Shown here one piece after another: positions 1-8,494 of a stretch of DNA of 64,000 nucleotides (positions within the stretch are counted from its first letter, which is position 1; each line of letters opens with the position of its first letter). The notes beneath the pieces are model-generated. The model saw nothing but the letters and a program-made list of their open reading frames with translations, was not told the DNA's origin and did no database searches. The stretch is from Prauserella_A oleivorans (GTDB lineage: Bacteria > Actinomycetota > Actinomycetes > Mycobacteriales > Pseudonocardiaceae). Where the stretch lies: the NCBI RefSeq assembly GCF_042685745.1, contig NZ_JBHUNT010000001.1, positions 4,216,001 through 4,280,000 on the forward strand, given 5' to 3'. The position numbers were made by a program, and so were the translations under genes.

Positions 1-876
1 GACGGAACCGTCCTCGCGGGAGCGCAGGGCCACGCCGGCGACGACGGCGAGGATGCCGAGCCCCTCGGGCAGCGTCGGCACCTGCCGGAGCACGACGAGG
101 CCGGTGACGGTGGCGGTCACCGGCAGCAACGCCAGCAGCACCGCGAACCGAGCCTGCCCCACCCGGCGGAGCACCACCTGATCCAGGACGTACGGCACGA
201 CCGTGGACAGCAGCCCCACGCCGATGCCGAGCGCCAGCAGGTCCGGCTCGGTCCAGACGCCGCCGGTGCCGAGGGCCAGCGGGCTGAGCAGCACGGTGGC
301 CACGGCGAACCCGACGGCGAGGCTGTCGATGCCGCTGCCGCCGAGCGCCACCCTCTTGCCGAGCACGATGTAGCCCGCCCACGCGGCCGCCGCGGCGAGC
401 GCGAAGGCGACCCCGGCCGGGCTGCCGCGCAACTGGACGTCGGCGATGCACACCACGCCGACCGCGACGAGCCCGAGCGCCGCGAAGTCCCGGCGGCCGC
501 GGGAGCCGAGGGCGGCGACGAGGACCGGGCCCGCGAACTCGACGGCCACCGCGGTGCCGAGCGGCAGCCGCGCGATCGCCTCGTAGAAGACGACGTTCAT
601 GCCCGCGGTCACGACGCCGAACGCCCCCGCGAGGAGCAGCGGCCTGCCGCGCCATGCCTGGCTGCCCGGTCTACGCCACGCGAGCAGGATCACAGCGGCA
701 CCCAGACAGCGCAGCCACGCGACTCCGGATGGAGTGGCGGCGTCGAACAACCACACCGCGATCGCGGCGCCGACGTACATCGAAATTCCGCTCAGAACGA
801 ACAACAGCGGCGCCGGAACCGTGTCGATACGCCGTTTCGAGGCCGAAATGTCCACGCAACGATGGTGCCTGAGCAT
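1..876 (-). CDS. EamA/RhtA-type drug/metabolite transporter, C-terminus cut by window edge
   Basis: The reading frame runs leftward from an ATG at 876 and is still open at base 1, giving about 292 codons, close to the usual 290-300 aa of the family. The translation is a string of hydrophobic segments typical of the ten-helix DMT superfamily, including RLPLGTAVAVEFAGP in the first EamA repeat and DQVVLRRVGQARFAVLLALLP in the second. Such inner-membrane permeases export amino acids, nucleosides or drugs; the substrate cannot be told from sequence. The start at 876 is the first Met before the first helix; a later Met at 780 would delete part of that helix. It is read divergently from the small zinc-ribbon gene at 1104. 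Confidence 0.85.
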   Translation of the reverse strand, partial: MLRHHRCVDISASKRRIDTVPAPLLFVLSGISMYVGAAIAVWLFDAATPSGVAWLRCLGAAVILLAWRRPGSQAWRGRPLLLAGAFGVVTAGMNVVFYEAIARLPLGTAVAVEFAGPVLVAALGSRGRRDFAALGLVAVGVVCIADVQLRGSPAGVAFALAAAAAWAGYIVLGKRVALGGSGIDSLAVGFAVATVLLSPLALGTGGVWTEPDLLALGIGVGLLSTVVPYVLDQVVLRRVGQARFAVLLALLPVTATVTGLVVLRQVPTLPEGLGILAVVAGVALRSREDGSV

Positions 877-1089
877 GGCAAACGCGGTGGTACGGGCCAG
901 GGTGTCCTACGTCTCGGGATAGTTCTGCGGCGTCCGGGGTAATTGGACGTGACACACCTCCCACCCGCGTGGGAACACTTGCGGGCCGCAAAACGTCTGC
1001 AACAGTGGAAGCAGCGAACGGCGAGACGGCACCACCGCCCGATCGCCGCCGCGGCTGAATTGATGGCATCGGCGCGCCGATGCCGGGAC

Positions 1090-1097
1090 GGAGGGAG
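1090..1097 (+). promoter_or_regulatory. Ribosome binding site fixing the start of the zinc-ribbon gene
   Basis: GGAGGGAG ends six bases before the ATG at 1104. It lies inside the longer open frame that begins at 1080, so the internal ATG is preferred as the start. Confidence 0.6.
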
Positions 1098-1103
1098 ACT
1101 CCA

Positions 1104-1283
1104 ATGACTTCACCGACGCTCACCCGCCCCGAACTGACCCGTGCGGACCGTTGCGACCGTTGCGGAGCAGCCGCCCAGATGCGCGCGGTACTCCCGAGCG
1201 GAGGCGAGTTGCTCTTCTGCGGGCACCACGGCCGCGAGTACGAAGCGAAGCTCAAGGAGCTCGAGGCTGACATTCAGCGCTGA
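1104..1283 (+). CDS. Small zinc-ribbon protein (DUF7455-like)
   Basis: A 59-residue protein with CDRCGAAAQMRAVLP near the N-terminus followed by LFCGHHGREY, giving a C-x2-C plus C-x2-H pattern that should bind one zinc ion. It ends in a short charged helix (EYEAKLKELEADIQR). I recognise it as one of the short actinobacterial zinc-ribbon proteins of the DUF7455 type, whose function is not established. The start is chosen at 1104 because of the strong Shine-Dalgarno sequence just upstream. It stands alone: a divergent transporter lies upstream and a strong hairpin terminator lies directly downstream. Confidence 0.8.
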   Translation: MTSPTLTRPELTRADRCDRCGAAAQMRAVLPSGGELLFCGHHGREYEAKLKELEADIQR

Positions 1284-1301
1284 GCCGTCACACAGCCGCA
1301 T

Positions 1302-1339
1302 GAGCGGGCGGGGATCCTGGTGAGGGTCCCCGCCCGCTC
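1302..1339 (+). terminator. Hairpin terminator after the zinc-ribbon gene
   Basis: A perfect 13-bp inverted repeat, GAGCGGGCGGGGA at 1302-1314 against its complement at 1327-1339, with a 12-base loop, starts 18 bases after the stop codon. There is no T tract, as is usual for actinobacterial hairpin terminators. Confidence 0.75.
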
Positions 1340-1418
1340 GGCATTTCCGAGCATGGTGAGGCAGAACACACTCTGATCACCCGGGAACCCGGTGGGCCCG
1401 GCCGACGACCTGGCAGTC

Positions 1419-2816
1419 ATGTCGACCGAGGCCCAGATCGAGACCTCGCGCGCGGAGCCGGCTCCCCGCGCCACCCTGCGGCCGCTGCTGCTGCGGCTGC
1501 ACTTCTATGCGGGCGTGCTCGTGGGCCCGTTCCTCCTCGTAGCCGCGCTGACCGGGCTGCTCTACGTCTTCGCTCCGAACCTCGAGCAGGTCCTCTACGA
1601 CCACGAGCTGCACGTGCCGGCCGCGGCGGAGTCCGTGCCGCTCGCCCAGCAGGTCGCGGCCGCGGAGGCGGCCCTACCCGGGAGCACGCTCGCCGCCGTC
1701 CGGCCCGCCCCGTCACCCACCGACACCACGCAGGTGATCTTCGACAGCCCCGGGCTGGCCGAGAGTTACCGGCACACGGTGTTCGTCAATCCGCACGACG
1801 GCGAGATCCGGGGTGTGCTGGAGACCTACGGCTCCGGGCAGGCGCTGCCGGTGCGCGCCTGGCTCGACGAGCTGCACCGCAGCCTGCACCTCGGCGACGT
1901 CGGCCGCCTCTACAGCGAGCTCGCGGCCAGCTGGCTGTGGGTCGTGGTGCTCGGCGGGCTCGTGCTGTGGTGGAGCCGCCGCAGGCGCACCCGGCTGCGG
2001 CCGGACCGGACCGCCTCGGGCAGGCGCCGGACGCTGTCATGGCACGGCGCCACCGGCACCTGGGCGGCGCTGGTCCTGCTCTTCCTGTCCGCGACGGGGC
2101 TCACCTGGTCCCAGTTCGCGGGTGCGAACGTCGGCTCGCTGCGGGCGGCTCTGTCGTGGGAGACGCCGGCGGTGTCGTCCTCGCTCGGTGCGCACGCCGA
2201 GCACGGCGCCGTCGGGCACGACGCGGCCGGGCACGGGCACGGCGACTCCACGGTGATCGGTCCCGACGAGGTGCTGGCCGCGGCGCGCGAGGCCGGCCTC
2301 GACGATCCGGTCGAGATCCGGCCGCCGGCGGCCGAGGGTGACGCCTACGTCGTGCAGCAGGTCCAGCGGCACTGGCCGGAGAAGCAGGACCAGGCGGCCG
2401 TCGACCCGGTGACCGGAGAGGTGCTCGAGGTCCTGCGGTTCGACGACTGGCCACTGATGGCCAAGCTCGCACGCTGGGGCATCGATGCCCACATGGGCCT
2501 GCTTTTCGGCCTGCCGAATCAGCTCGTGCTGGCCGCCGTGTGCCTGGCGCTGACGGCGCTCGTCGTGCTCGGATACCGCATGTGGTGGCAGCGCAGGCCG
2601 ACCAGGGCCGGGTTCGGCCTCGGCAGGCCGTATTCGCGCGGCGGCTGGCGACGGGTGCCGTTGTGGCTGCTGGCCCCGCTCGTGGCCGTGGCCGCCGCGG
2701 TGGCCTGGTTCCTGCCGCTGCTCGGAGTGTCGCTGGCCGGATTCCTGGTGCTCGACGCGCTCGGGTCACTGCGCGCGCCCCGGGCGAGGCCGGCCGCGAC
2801 CACCGGCGCGGAGTAG
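1419..2816 (+). CDS. PepSY-associated membrane protein with a His-rich insert
   Basis: A 465-residue membrane protein of the PepSY-TM (iron-regulated membrane protein) family, often tied to siderophore or metal handling and sometimes to ferric-siderophore reduction. The first helix follows the family hallmark RLHFYAGVLVGPFLL; others lie near residues 172-184, 211-228, 370-390 and 410-440. PepSY-like segments occur in the two extracytoplasmic parts (HDGEIRGVLETY and DPVTGEVLEVLRF). Residues 257-277 are rich in His (259, 262, 267, 272, 274), a possible metal-binding loop. An in-frame GTG exists at 1392, but the ATG at 1419 starts just before the conserved part. No clear metal-regulator operator was seen upstream. 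Confidence 0.85.
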   Translation: MSTEAQIETSRAEPAPRATLRPLLLRLHFYAGVLVGPFLLVAALTGLLYVFAPNLEQVLYDHELHVPAAAESVPLAQQVAAAEAALPGSTLAAVRPAPSPTDTTQVIFDSPGLAESYRHTVFVNPHDGEIRGVLETYGSGQALPVRAWLDELHRSLHLGDVGRLYSELAASWLWVVVLGGLVLWWSRRRRTRLRPDRTASGRRRTLSWHGATGTWAALVLLFLSATGLTWSQFAGANVGSLRAALSWETPAVSSSLGAHAEHGAVGHDAAGHGHGDSTVIGPDEVLAAAREAGLDDPVEIRPPAAEGDAYVVQQVQRHWPEKQDQAAVDPVTGEVLEVLRFDDWPLMAKLARWGIDAHMGLLFGLPNQLVLAAVCLALTALVVLGYRMWWQRRPTRAGFGLGRPYSRGGWRRVPLWLLAPLVAVAAAVAWFLPLLGVSLAGFLVLDALGSLRAPRARPAATTGAE

Positions 2817-2831
2817 GGGCGCCGAGCGCGG

Positions 2832-4589
2832 TCACCAGGACCGGAGGGTGGCGATCCGTTCCTCGAGCTGCTCGACGGTGGCCATCGCGGTCGGCGGCCC
2901 GCCGCAGATCCGGCGCAGCTCGTTGTGGATGGCGCCGTGCGGCTTGCGGGTGCGGTGGTGGTAGACGCCGACGAGCGTGTTGAGCTCCTTGCGCAGTGCC
3001 TGGATCCGCTCGCTCACCGACTGCGGCTTCGGAGCGGCCGGCCGAGCGGGCTCCTCGGCCTTCGGTTTGCGCCGTTTGGCGTCGGCGAGCTGCTCCTCCT
3101 GCCGCTTGCGCAGCAGCGCCCGCACCTGGTCGGGTTCGAGCAATCCGGGCAGGCCGAGGTACTCCTGCTCCTCCTCGCTGCCGGAGAACACGGCGGTGCC
3201 GAAGGAGTTCCCGTCGTAGATCACCTGGTCGAGCTCGGCGGAGGCGCCGAGCGAGGTGAACGCCTTCTCCTCCTCCCCGGGCTCGTCCCGCGTGCGGTTG
3301 GCCGCGACCAGCAGCTCGTCGTCCCAGCCGTCCTTCTCCCGGTGCGGCTTGCCGAGCACGTGGTCGCGCTCGGCCTCGAGCTGGCTGGCCAGCTCCAGCA
3401 GCACCGGCACACTCGGCAGGAACACGCTGGCGGTCTCCCCCGGCTTGCGCGACCGGACGAACCGGCCGATCGCCTGCGCGAAGAACAGCGGCGTGGACGC
3501 GCTCGTCGCGTACACGCCGACCGCCAGCCGAGGCACGTCGACGCCCTCGGACACCATCCGCACGGCCACCAGCCAGCGGTCGTCGGAGTCCGAGAACTCG
3601 CCGATGCGTTTCGTGGCCTTCGGGTCGTCGGAGAGCACGACCACGGGCTGCTCGCCGGTGATCCGCGCGAGGATCTTGGCGTAGGCCCGGGCGGATTCCT
3701 GGTCGGTCGCGATGACCAGGCCACCCGCGTCGGGGATGCCTCCCGCCCGAAGCTGCGACAGCCGGGTGTCGGCGGCCTGGAGCACCGACGGCACCCACTC
3801 CCCCGCCGGGTCGAGCGCCGTCCGCCAGGCGCGCGCGGTCTGCTCGGCTGTGAGCGGCTCGCCGAGCCGGGCGGTGAACTCGTCACCCGCGCTGGTCCGC
3901 CACGACGCCTCACCCGAGTACGCCAGGAACACCACCGGCCGCACGACGCCATCGGCGAGTGCGTCGGCGTAGCCGTAGGAGCTGTCGGCTTTGCTGCGCA
4001 GGGAGCCGTCGGCGTCCGGCTCGTAGGTGACGAACGGGATCGGCGAGTCGTCGCTGCGGAACGGGGTACCCGTGAGCGCGAGCCTGCGCGTGGCGGGCGT
4101 GAACGCCTCGGACACGGCCTCACCCCACGACTTCGCGTCCCCCGCGTGGTGGATCTCGTCGAGGATCACCAGCGTCTTGCGGTTCTCCGTGCGCACCCGG
4201 TGCAGATTCGGGTGCGCGGCCACCTGCGCGTAGGTGACGGCGACGCCCTGGTAGTCCGACGACGTCACGCCCGTCGTGTTGCGGAAGTTCGAGTCGATCG
4301 CGATGCCGGCCGCGGCGGCCGAGATCGCCCACTGGTGCTTGAGGTGCTCCGTCGGTGTGACGATGGTGATCGCCTCGACCGTGCGGTCCGAGAGCAACTC
4401 GGCGGCCACGCGCAGCCCGAACACGGTCTTGCCCGCGCCGGGAGTCGCGACCGCGAGAAAATCCTTCGGCTTGCGCGTCAGGTACTTGGTCAACGCCCGG
4501 CGCTGCCAGGCTCGCAGCGGACGGGCGGTGGCGTCGTGCGCAGCCTCGGGTGCGGCGAAACCGTGCTGGGTCCGAGCCGTTTCCGACAC
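2832..4589 (-). CDS. DEAD/DEAH-box superfamily 2 helicase
   Basis: A 585-residue SF2 helicase. Walker A is TPGAGKT at about residues 49-55, the motif II box is DEIH at 144-147, motif III is ALTGTPF, and the C-terminal RecA domain carries AIGRFVRS (motif VI). The C-terminus adds a charged, Lys/Arg-rich tail with a possible coiled coil (RKRQEEQLADAKRRK and QALRKELNTLVG). Such proteins are common single-copy actinobacterial helicases resembling the helicase subunits of type III restriction enzymes, but no methylase or nuclease lies nearby, so a defence role is not indicated. The frame is open back to 4811; the GTG at 4589 is chosen because GGAGGAAGGAG lies 11 bases before it. Divergent from the YihY gene. 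Confidence 0.85.
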   Translation of the reverse strand: MSETARTQHGFAAPEAAHDATARPLRAWQRRALTKYLTRKPKDFLAVATPGAGKTVFGLRVAAELLSDRTVEAITIVTPTEHLKHQWAISAAAAGIAIDSNFRNTTGVTSSDYQGVAVTYAQVAAHPNLHRVRTENRKTLVILDEIHHAGDAKSWGEAVSEAFTPATRRLALTGTPFRSDDSPIPFVTYEPDADGSLRSKADSSYGYADALADGVVRPVVFLAYSGEASWRTSAGDEFTARLGEPLTAEQTARAWRTALDPAGEWVPSVLQAADTRLSQLRAGGIPDAGGLVIATDQESARAYAKILARITGEQPVVVLSDDPKATKRIGEFSDSDDRWLVAVRMVSEGVDVPRLAVGVYATSASTPLFFAQAIGRFVRSRKPGETASVFLPSVPVLLELASQLEAERDHVLGKPHREKDGWDDELLVAANRTRDEPGEEEKAFTSLGASAELDQVIYDGNSFGTAVFSGSEEEQEYLGLPGLLEPDQVRALLRKRQEEQLADAKRRKPKAEEPARPAAPKPQSVSERIQALRKELNTLVGVYHHRTRKPHGAIHNELRRICGGPPTAMATVEQLEERIATLRSW

Positions 4590-4786
4590 CGACGCACCCA
4601 CTCCTTCCTCCACCGGGGAATCCGTGCCGAACACACGAAGGCCCCCACGTGACACGGACCGGCTGCCGTGCCGGTCCGCGGTGAGGGCGCGCAGCAGAGC
4701 GTACCCGCCGCCACCGACGGCCACGGGGCACGGCACGCCGGGCGACATACCGAGGACCCGCCGCGCCGAACCGCCGCTCATGGACC

Positions 4787-6022
4787 ATGCTGGAAACCGC
4801 GATGGAGACACCGAACCCGGGCGACGCGACGGCCAAGCGCAAGGGGCCCTTGCGCTTGTTCAGCCGCACCCTGAGCAAGGCCTGGGACGGCAGCATCTTC
4901 TCCGAGGCGGCCGAGGCGGCGTTCTGGCAGACCCTCTCCCTGCCCCCGCTGCTGCTCGGCCTGCTCGGCAGCCTCGGCTTCCTCGGCGACTGGTTCGGCC
5001 AGGTCGTCGTGCAGCAGGTGCACGACAACATCATCGACTTCTCCGAGACGATCTTCAGCGAGAGCGTCGTCACGCAGATCATCGAGCCGACCGTCGACGA
5101 CATCCTGACGACGGGCAAGAGCGAGATCGTCTCGGTCGGCTTCCTGATCTCACTGTGGGCGGGCTCGTCGGCGATGTCGTCGTTCGTGGACGCCATCACG
5201 GTGGCCCACGACCAGTACGGCGTGCGCAACGAGGTGTGGCAGCGGATCTTCGCCCTGCTGCTCTACCTGGCGAGCCTGGTCCTGCTCATCGTGGGCCTGC
5301 CGATCGTCGCGATCGGCCCCGACCTGCTGCCGGAGTTCTTCCCCGACGGGTGGCGGCCCACCATCGCGCAGTGGGTGGGGGTTCTGTACTACCCGACGGT
5401 CGCGGTGCTGCTCGTGCTGGCGCTCGCGACGCTGTACAAGGTGGCGCTGCCCCGCAAGCTGCCGTGGCACCGCGGGTTGCCCGGCGCCGTGCTGGCGATG
5501 GTGATCTTCCTGCTCTCCAGCATCGGGCTGCGGTTCTACATCAGCTGGATCACGACCACCGGCTACACCTACGGCGCGCTCGCGACCCCCATCGCGTTCC
5601 TGCTGTTCACCTTCTTCATCGGGCTGGCGATCGTCGCGGGCGCCTACTTCAACAGCGCGATCCAGGAGCTGTGGCCCGCGAAGATGACCCGCAGGCAGCG
5701 GCGCAGGTGGCGGCGGCTCGAGCTGGAGCGGGCGAACGAGCGCCTTCGCGAGCAGGAGGGCATGAGCCTGTGGCAGCGGACTACGATCCCGCTGCGCAGG
5801 CCACGCAAAGAGGACCAGCCGGACAGCGAGCCGGCCTCCGAATCCCCCGCGACTCCCGCGGCCGGGACGGAGCCGCCCGCCGAGACGCGGCTCCCCGGCC
5901 GGCCGGCCACCGGGACCGGCGACGAGCGCCGCGCCCGCAGCTCACCTCGCCCGGAGGAGGAGGGCCCGGCCGGGCCCTCCGATCCCGACTACTCCTCGCC
6001 GCCGGGCGGCAGGCTCTCGTAG
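4787..6022 (+). CDS. YihY/BrkB family inner-membrane protein
   Basis: A 411-residue protein of the YihY/virulence factor BrkB family (once wrongly called ribonuclease BN). The core, residues about 30-310, has the expected hydrophobic segments, for example VSVGFLISLWAGSSAMSSFV, ALLLYLASLVLLIVGLPIVA and AFLLFTFFIGLAIVAGAYFN, and the family feature W-x-G-S-S-A. The C-terminal hundred residues are charged, Pro-rich and probably cytoplasmic. Its role is not known; family members are proposed transporters or envelope proteins. An alternative ATG lies at 4802. The 3' end overlaps the convergent DUF3039 gene by 34 bp. Confidence 0.88.
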   Translation: MLETAMETPNPGDATAKRKGPLRLFSRTLSKAWDGSIFSEAAEAAFWQTLSLPPLLLGLLGSLGFLGDWFGQVVVQQVHDNIIDFSETIFSESVVTQIIEPTVDDILTTGKSEIVSVGFLISLWAGSSAMSSFVDAITVAHDQYGVRNEVWQRIFALLLYLASLVLLIVGLPIVAIGPDLLPEFFPDGWRPTIAQWVGVLYYPTVAVLLVLALATLYKVALPRKLPWHRGLPGAVLAMVIFLLSSIGLRFYISWITTTGYTYGALATPIAFLLFTFFIGLAIVAGAYFNSAIQELWPAKMTRRQRRRWRRLELERANERLREQEGMSLWQRTTIPLRRPRKEDQPDSEPASESPATPAAGTEPPAETRLPGRPATGTGDERRARSSPRPEEEGPAGPSDPDYSSPPGGRLS

Positions 6023-6237
6023 ATCCGCTTGCAGTCGGGGCACACGGGCGAGCCGGGCTTCGGCGACTTCGTCACCGGAAACACCTCGCCGCAGAGCGCC
6101 ACCACGTGCGTGCCCATGACCGCGCTCTCGGCGATCTTGTTCTTGCGCACGTAGTGGAACATCTTCGGCGCGTCGTCATCGGTGCTGTCGGTACCCTCCG
6201 GCCGGGTGTCGACATCAGGCAGAGTCTGAGTGCTCAT
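5989..6237 (-). CDS. DUF3039 protein
   Basis: An 82-residue acidic small protein. Its conserved part is FHYVRKNKIAESAVMGTHVV, followed by a likely zinc site made by Cys in VALCGEVF and the pair CPDC. This is the pattern of the DUF3039 family, widespread in actinobacteria and uncharacterised. It reads leftward from ATG 6237 and its 3' end lies inside the end of the YihY gene on the other strand. The promoter must lie in the 77 bp shared with psuG. Confidence 0.88.
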   Translation of the reverse strand: MSTQTLPDVDTRPEGTDSTDDDAPKMFHYVRKNKIAESAVMGTHVVALCGEVFPVTKSPKPGSPVCPDCKRIYESLPPGGEE

Positions 6238-6314
6238 GCGTCTAGTTTGCCGCATTCCCCCGCTCCGGTGACCCGCCGGGAGATCGAACCCGGCCGATGG
6301 GCCAGGATGCGTCT

Positions 6315-7238
6315 GTGACCAGCAACCCTCGTCTCGCCATGTCCGCCGAAGTCGCCGACGCGCTCGCCGCGGGAACCGCCGTCGTCGCGCTCGAGAGCAC
6401 CCTGCTCGCCCACGGCCTCCCGCCCGGCCGCAACCTCGAGGTGGCCCGCCGCCTCGAGCAGACCGTCCGGGACGCCGGCGCCGTCCCCGCCACGATCGCC
6501 GTGCTGGACGGCCGGCCGCTCGTGGGTCTCTCCCCCGCGCAGCTGGAGCGGGTGTGCTCGCCGGACGCCGAGCTCGACAAACTGTCGCTGCGGGACCTCG
6601 GGCCCACCCTCGCCCAGGGCCGCTCCGGTGCGACCACGGTGGCCAGCACGGCCGTGCTCGCCCACACCGCCGGGATCGGTGTCTTCGCCACCGGCGGCCT
6701 GGGCGGCGTGCACCTGCCTCCGCCGGGCGCCGCCTGCACGTGGGACGTCTCCGCCGACCTCGGCGTGCTCGGCCGGACACCGATCCTCGTGGTGTGTTCC
6801 GGCATGAAGTCGATCCTGGACATCCCGGCCACGCTCGAGGTGCTGGAGACCCGGTCGGTGCCCGTCCTCGGGTATGGCGTCGACGAGTTCCCCGCGTTCT
6901 ACCTGCGCTCGTCCGGGCTGCCCGTGCCGCACCGGGTCGACGACCCGGCCGCGGTGGCGGCTGCCGTGGCGGCGCACCGGCACTTCGCCGATTCCGGTGT
7001 GGTGCTGGCCAACCCGGTCCCCGCGGAGTCCGAAATGGACAAGGACCTGCACGACCGGTTGCTCGCCGAGGGGCTCGAGCTCGTCGCCGAACGCAGGGTG
7101 CACGGCTCGGACGTCACCCCGGTGCTGCTCGAGCACTTCCACACGGCCAGCGGCGGCGCGAGCCTCGACGCGAACGAGGCGCTCGTGCTGGCGAACGCGG
7201 CGCTGGCCGCGCGGGTCGCGGTGGAGCTGGCGCGGTGA
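6315..7238 (+). CDS. psuG: Pseudouridine-5'-phosphate glycosidase
   Basis: A 307-residue protein that reversibly splits pseudouridine 5'-phosphate into uracil and ribose 5-phosphate. Family hallmarks are VVALESTLLAHGLP near the N-terminus (catalytic Glu), GATTVASTAVLAHTAGI, ATGGLGGVH and SGMKSILDIPATLEVLET (the Lys that forms the ring-opened ribose imine). NPVPAESEMD near the C-terminus is also typical. An ATG at 6297 is in frame, but the GTG at 6315 has AGGA seven bases upstream and gives the normal length. It overlaps the kinase gene by the sequence GTGA, so the pair is translationally coupled and forms a pseudouridine salvage operon. Confidence 0.95.
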   Translation: MTSNPRLAMSAEVADALAAGTAVVALESTLLAHGLPPGRNLEVARRLEQTVRDAGAVPATIAVLDGRPLVGLSPAQLERVCSPDAELDKLSLRDLGPTLAQGRSGATTVASTAVLAHTAGIGVFATGGLGGVHLPPPGAACTWDVSADLGVLGRTPILVVCSGMKSILDIPATLEVLETRSVPVLGYGVDEFPAFYLRSSGLPVPHRVDDPAAVAAAVAAHRHFADSGVVLANPVPAESEMDKDLHDRLLAEGLELVAERRVHGSDVTPVLLEHFHTASGGASLDANEALVLANAALAARVAVELAR

Positions 7239-8134
7239 CGATGCCCGGCGCGGGGAAGGTCGTGGTGGTCGGTGACGCCGGCCTGGACGTGGTCGCCCGG
7301 CACGACGGGCCGATCGTGCACGGCGGCGACACGCGGTCGCAGGTCCGGCTGACCGGAGGCGGTGCCGGGGCGAACACGGCGCTCTGGCTGCGCGCGGCGG
7401 GTGCCGAGCCGACGTTGCTCGCGCGGATCGGCGACGACGCGCCGGGCCGGCTGCTGCGCAGCGAGCTGGAAGCGACCGGTGTGACGTGCGCGTTCGCCGT
7501 GGACGACGAGGAGCCCACGTGCTGCGTGGTGGTGCTCGTCGACACCGACGGCCAGCGCAGCATGCTGCCCGACCGCGGCGCCAACAAGCGGTTCCGCCCC
7601 AGCGACGTCGATCGCGCGGTGCTGGCGGGCGCCCGGCATCTGCACGTGTCCGGGTACGTGCTGCTGGACCCGTCGTCGCGGCCGGCGGGTCTGGCGGCGC
7701 TGGAGGCGGCCCGGGCCGCCGGGCTGACCACGTCGGTCGATCCGCAGGCGGCGTCGCTCATCACGGATCCGGCCGCCTTCCTGGACGACGTCCGCGGCGT
7801 CGACCTCCTGCTGCCGAACGCCGCCGAGCTGCGGGCACTGACGGGCGATGCCGACCCGGCCTCCGCGCGGGCACTGCTGGACACGGTCGGCGCCGTCGTG
7901 GTCACCACCGGCCTCGACGGCGCGGCCTGGGTGGACGGCGACGGCATCCGGACCGTGCCCGCGGAATCGGCGCCGTGCGTGGACAGCACGGGTGCGGGCG
8001 ACGCCTTCAACGCCGGCCTGCTCGCGGCCGTGCTCCGCGGCGAGTCCATTGAGGACAGTCTGCTCGCCGGAGTCCGGCTCGGCGCGCGAGTCGTCAGTCA
8101 GGTGGGCGCGCAGCCGGTGCTGAGCGGCCGATGA
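7235..8134 (+). CDS. psuK: PfkB-family sugar kinase, probably pseudouridine kinase
   Basis: A 299-residue ribokinase-fold enzyme. It has the N-terminal PfkB signature region (TGGGAGANTALWLRAAG) and the C-terminal signature DSTGAGDAFNAG with catalytic Asp256. The coupling to psuG by a 4-bp GTGA overlap implies that it phosphorylates pseudouridine to pseudouridine 5'-phosphate, the substrate of PsuG. The first Met codon is two codons downstream at 7241, so either GTG 7235 or ATG 7241 may be used. The kinase fold is certain; the substrate is inferred from the neighbour. Confidence 0.9.
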   Translation: MTMPGAGKVVVVGDAGLDVVARHDGPIVHGGDTRSQVRLTGGGAGANTALWLRAAGAEPTLLARIGDDAPGRLLRSELEATGVTCAFAVDDEEPTCCVVVLVDTDGQRSMLPDRGANKRFRPSDVDRAVLAGARHLHVSGYVLLDPSSRPAGLAALEAARAAGLTTSVDPQAASLITDPAAFLDDVRGVDLLLPNAAELRALTGDADPASARALLDTVGAVVVTTGLDGAAWVDGDGIRTVPAESAPCVDSTGAGDAFNAGLLAAVLRGESIEDSLLAGVRLGARVVSQVGAQPVLSGR

Positions 8135-8138
8135 GTGT

Positions 8139-8477
8139 TCAGCCGTCGATGATGCGGTGCTCGCGGGCCTCGAGCTCGCGGGCCTCCCGCTGATAGCGAT
8201 TGACCTTCTCCGCCTTGCGTGGCGGACGGTCGTTCGCGATCAGCACCGCGATCCACGGCAGCGGCACCGACAGCACCAGGAAGGTCAGCGCGAGCCACCA
8301 CGTGTGGTAGAAAACGCCGGCCAGGATCAGGCACGGGAAGCGCAGGCCCATCGTGATGACGTACTTGCGCTTGCGGGCGGCCAGCTCGTCGTCGTAGGAA
8401 GGCGCTGCCGCGGTGATCAGCACCGGGTCAACTCGCCTGTCGTGCTCGTCCACCGGCCTCACCTCCACCGCTTCCAT
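8139..8477 (-). CDS. DUF3099 membrane protein
   Basis: A 112-residue protein. After a polar N-terminus (residues 1-40) come two membrane helices in VITMGLRFPCLILAGVFYHTWWLALTFLVL... and PLPWIAVLIAND (about 40-80), then a charged tail (KAEKVNRYQREARELEAREHRII). This layout is typical of the actinobacterial DUF3099 family; its function is unknown. It converges on psuK with four bases between the ends, and lies in the same direction as the amidohydrolase gene that starts at 9769. Confidence 0.85.
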   Translation of the reverse strand: MEAVEVRPVDEHDRRVDPVLITAAAPSYDDELAARKRKYVITMGLRFPCLILAGVFYHTWWLALTFLVLSVPLPWIAVLIANDRPPRKAEKVNRYQREARELEAREHRIIDG

Positions 8478-8494
8478 GCTCCCACCGTCCCGGC

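Noticed and set aside
1340..1418. A possible iron-regulator box before the PepSY gene
   Set aside because: TGAGGCAGAACACACTCTGA has only weak symmetry and does not fit the IdeR/DtxR consensus well.
2832..4589. The helicase as part of a restriction or defence system
   Set aside because: No methylase, nuclease or other defence gene is adjacent; such helicases occur alone in many actinobacteria.
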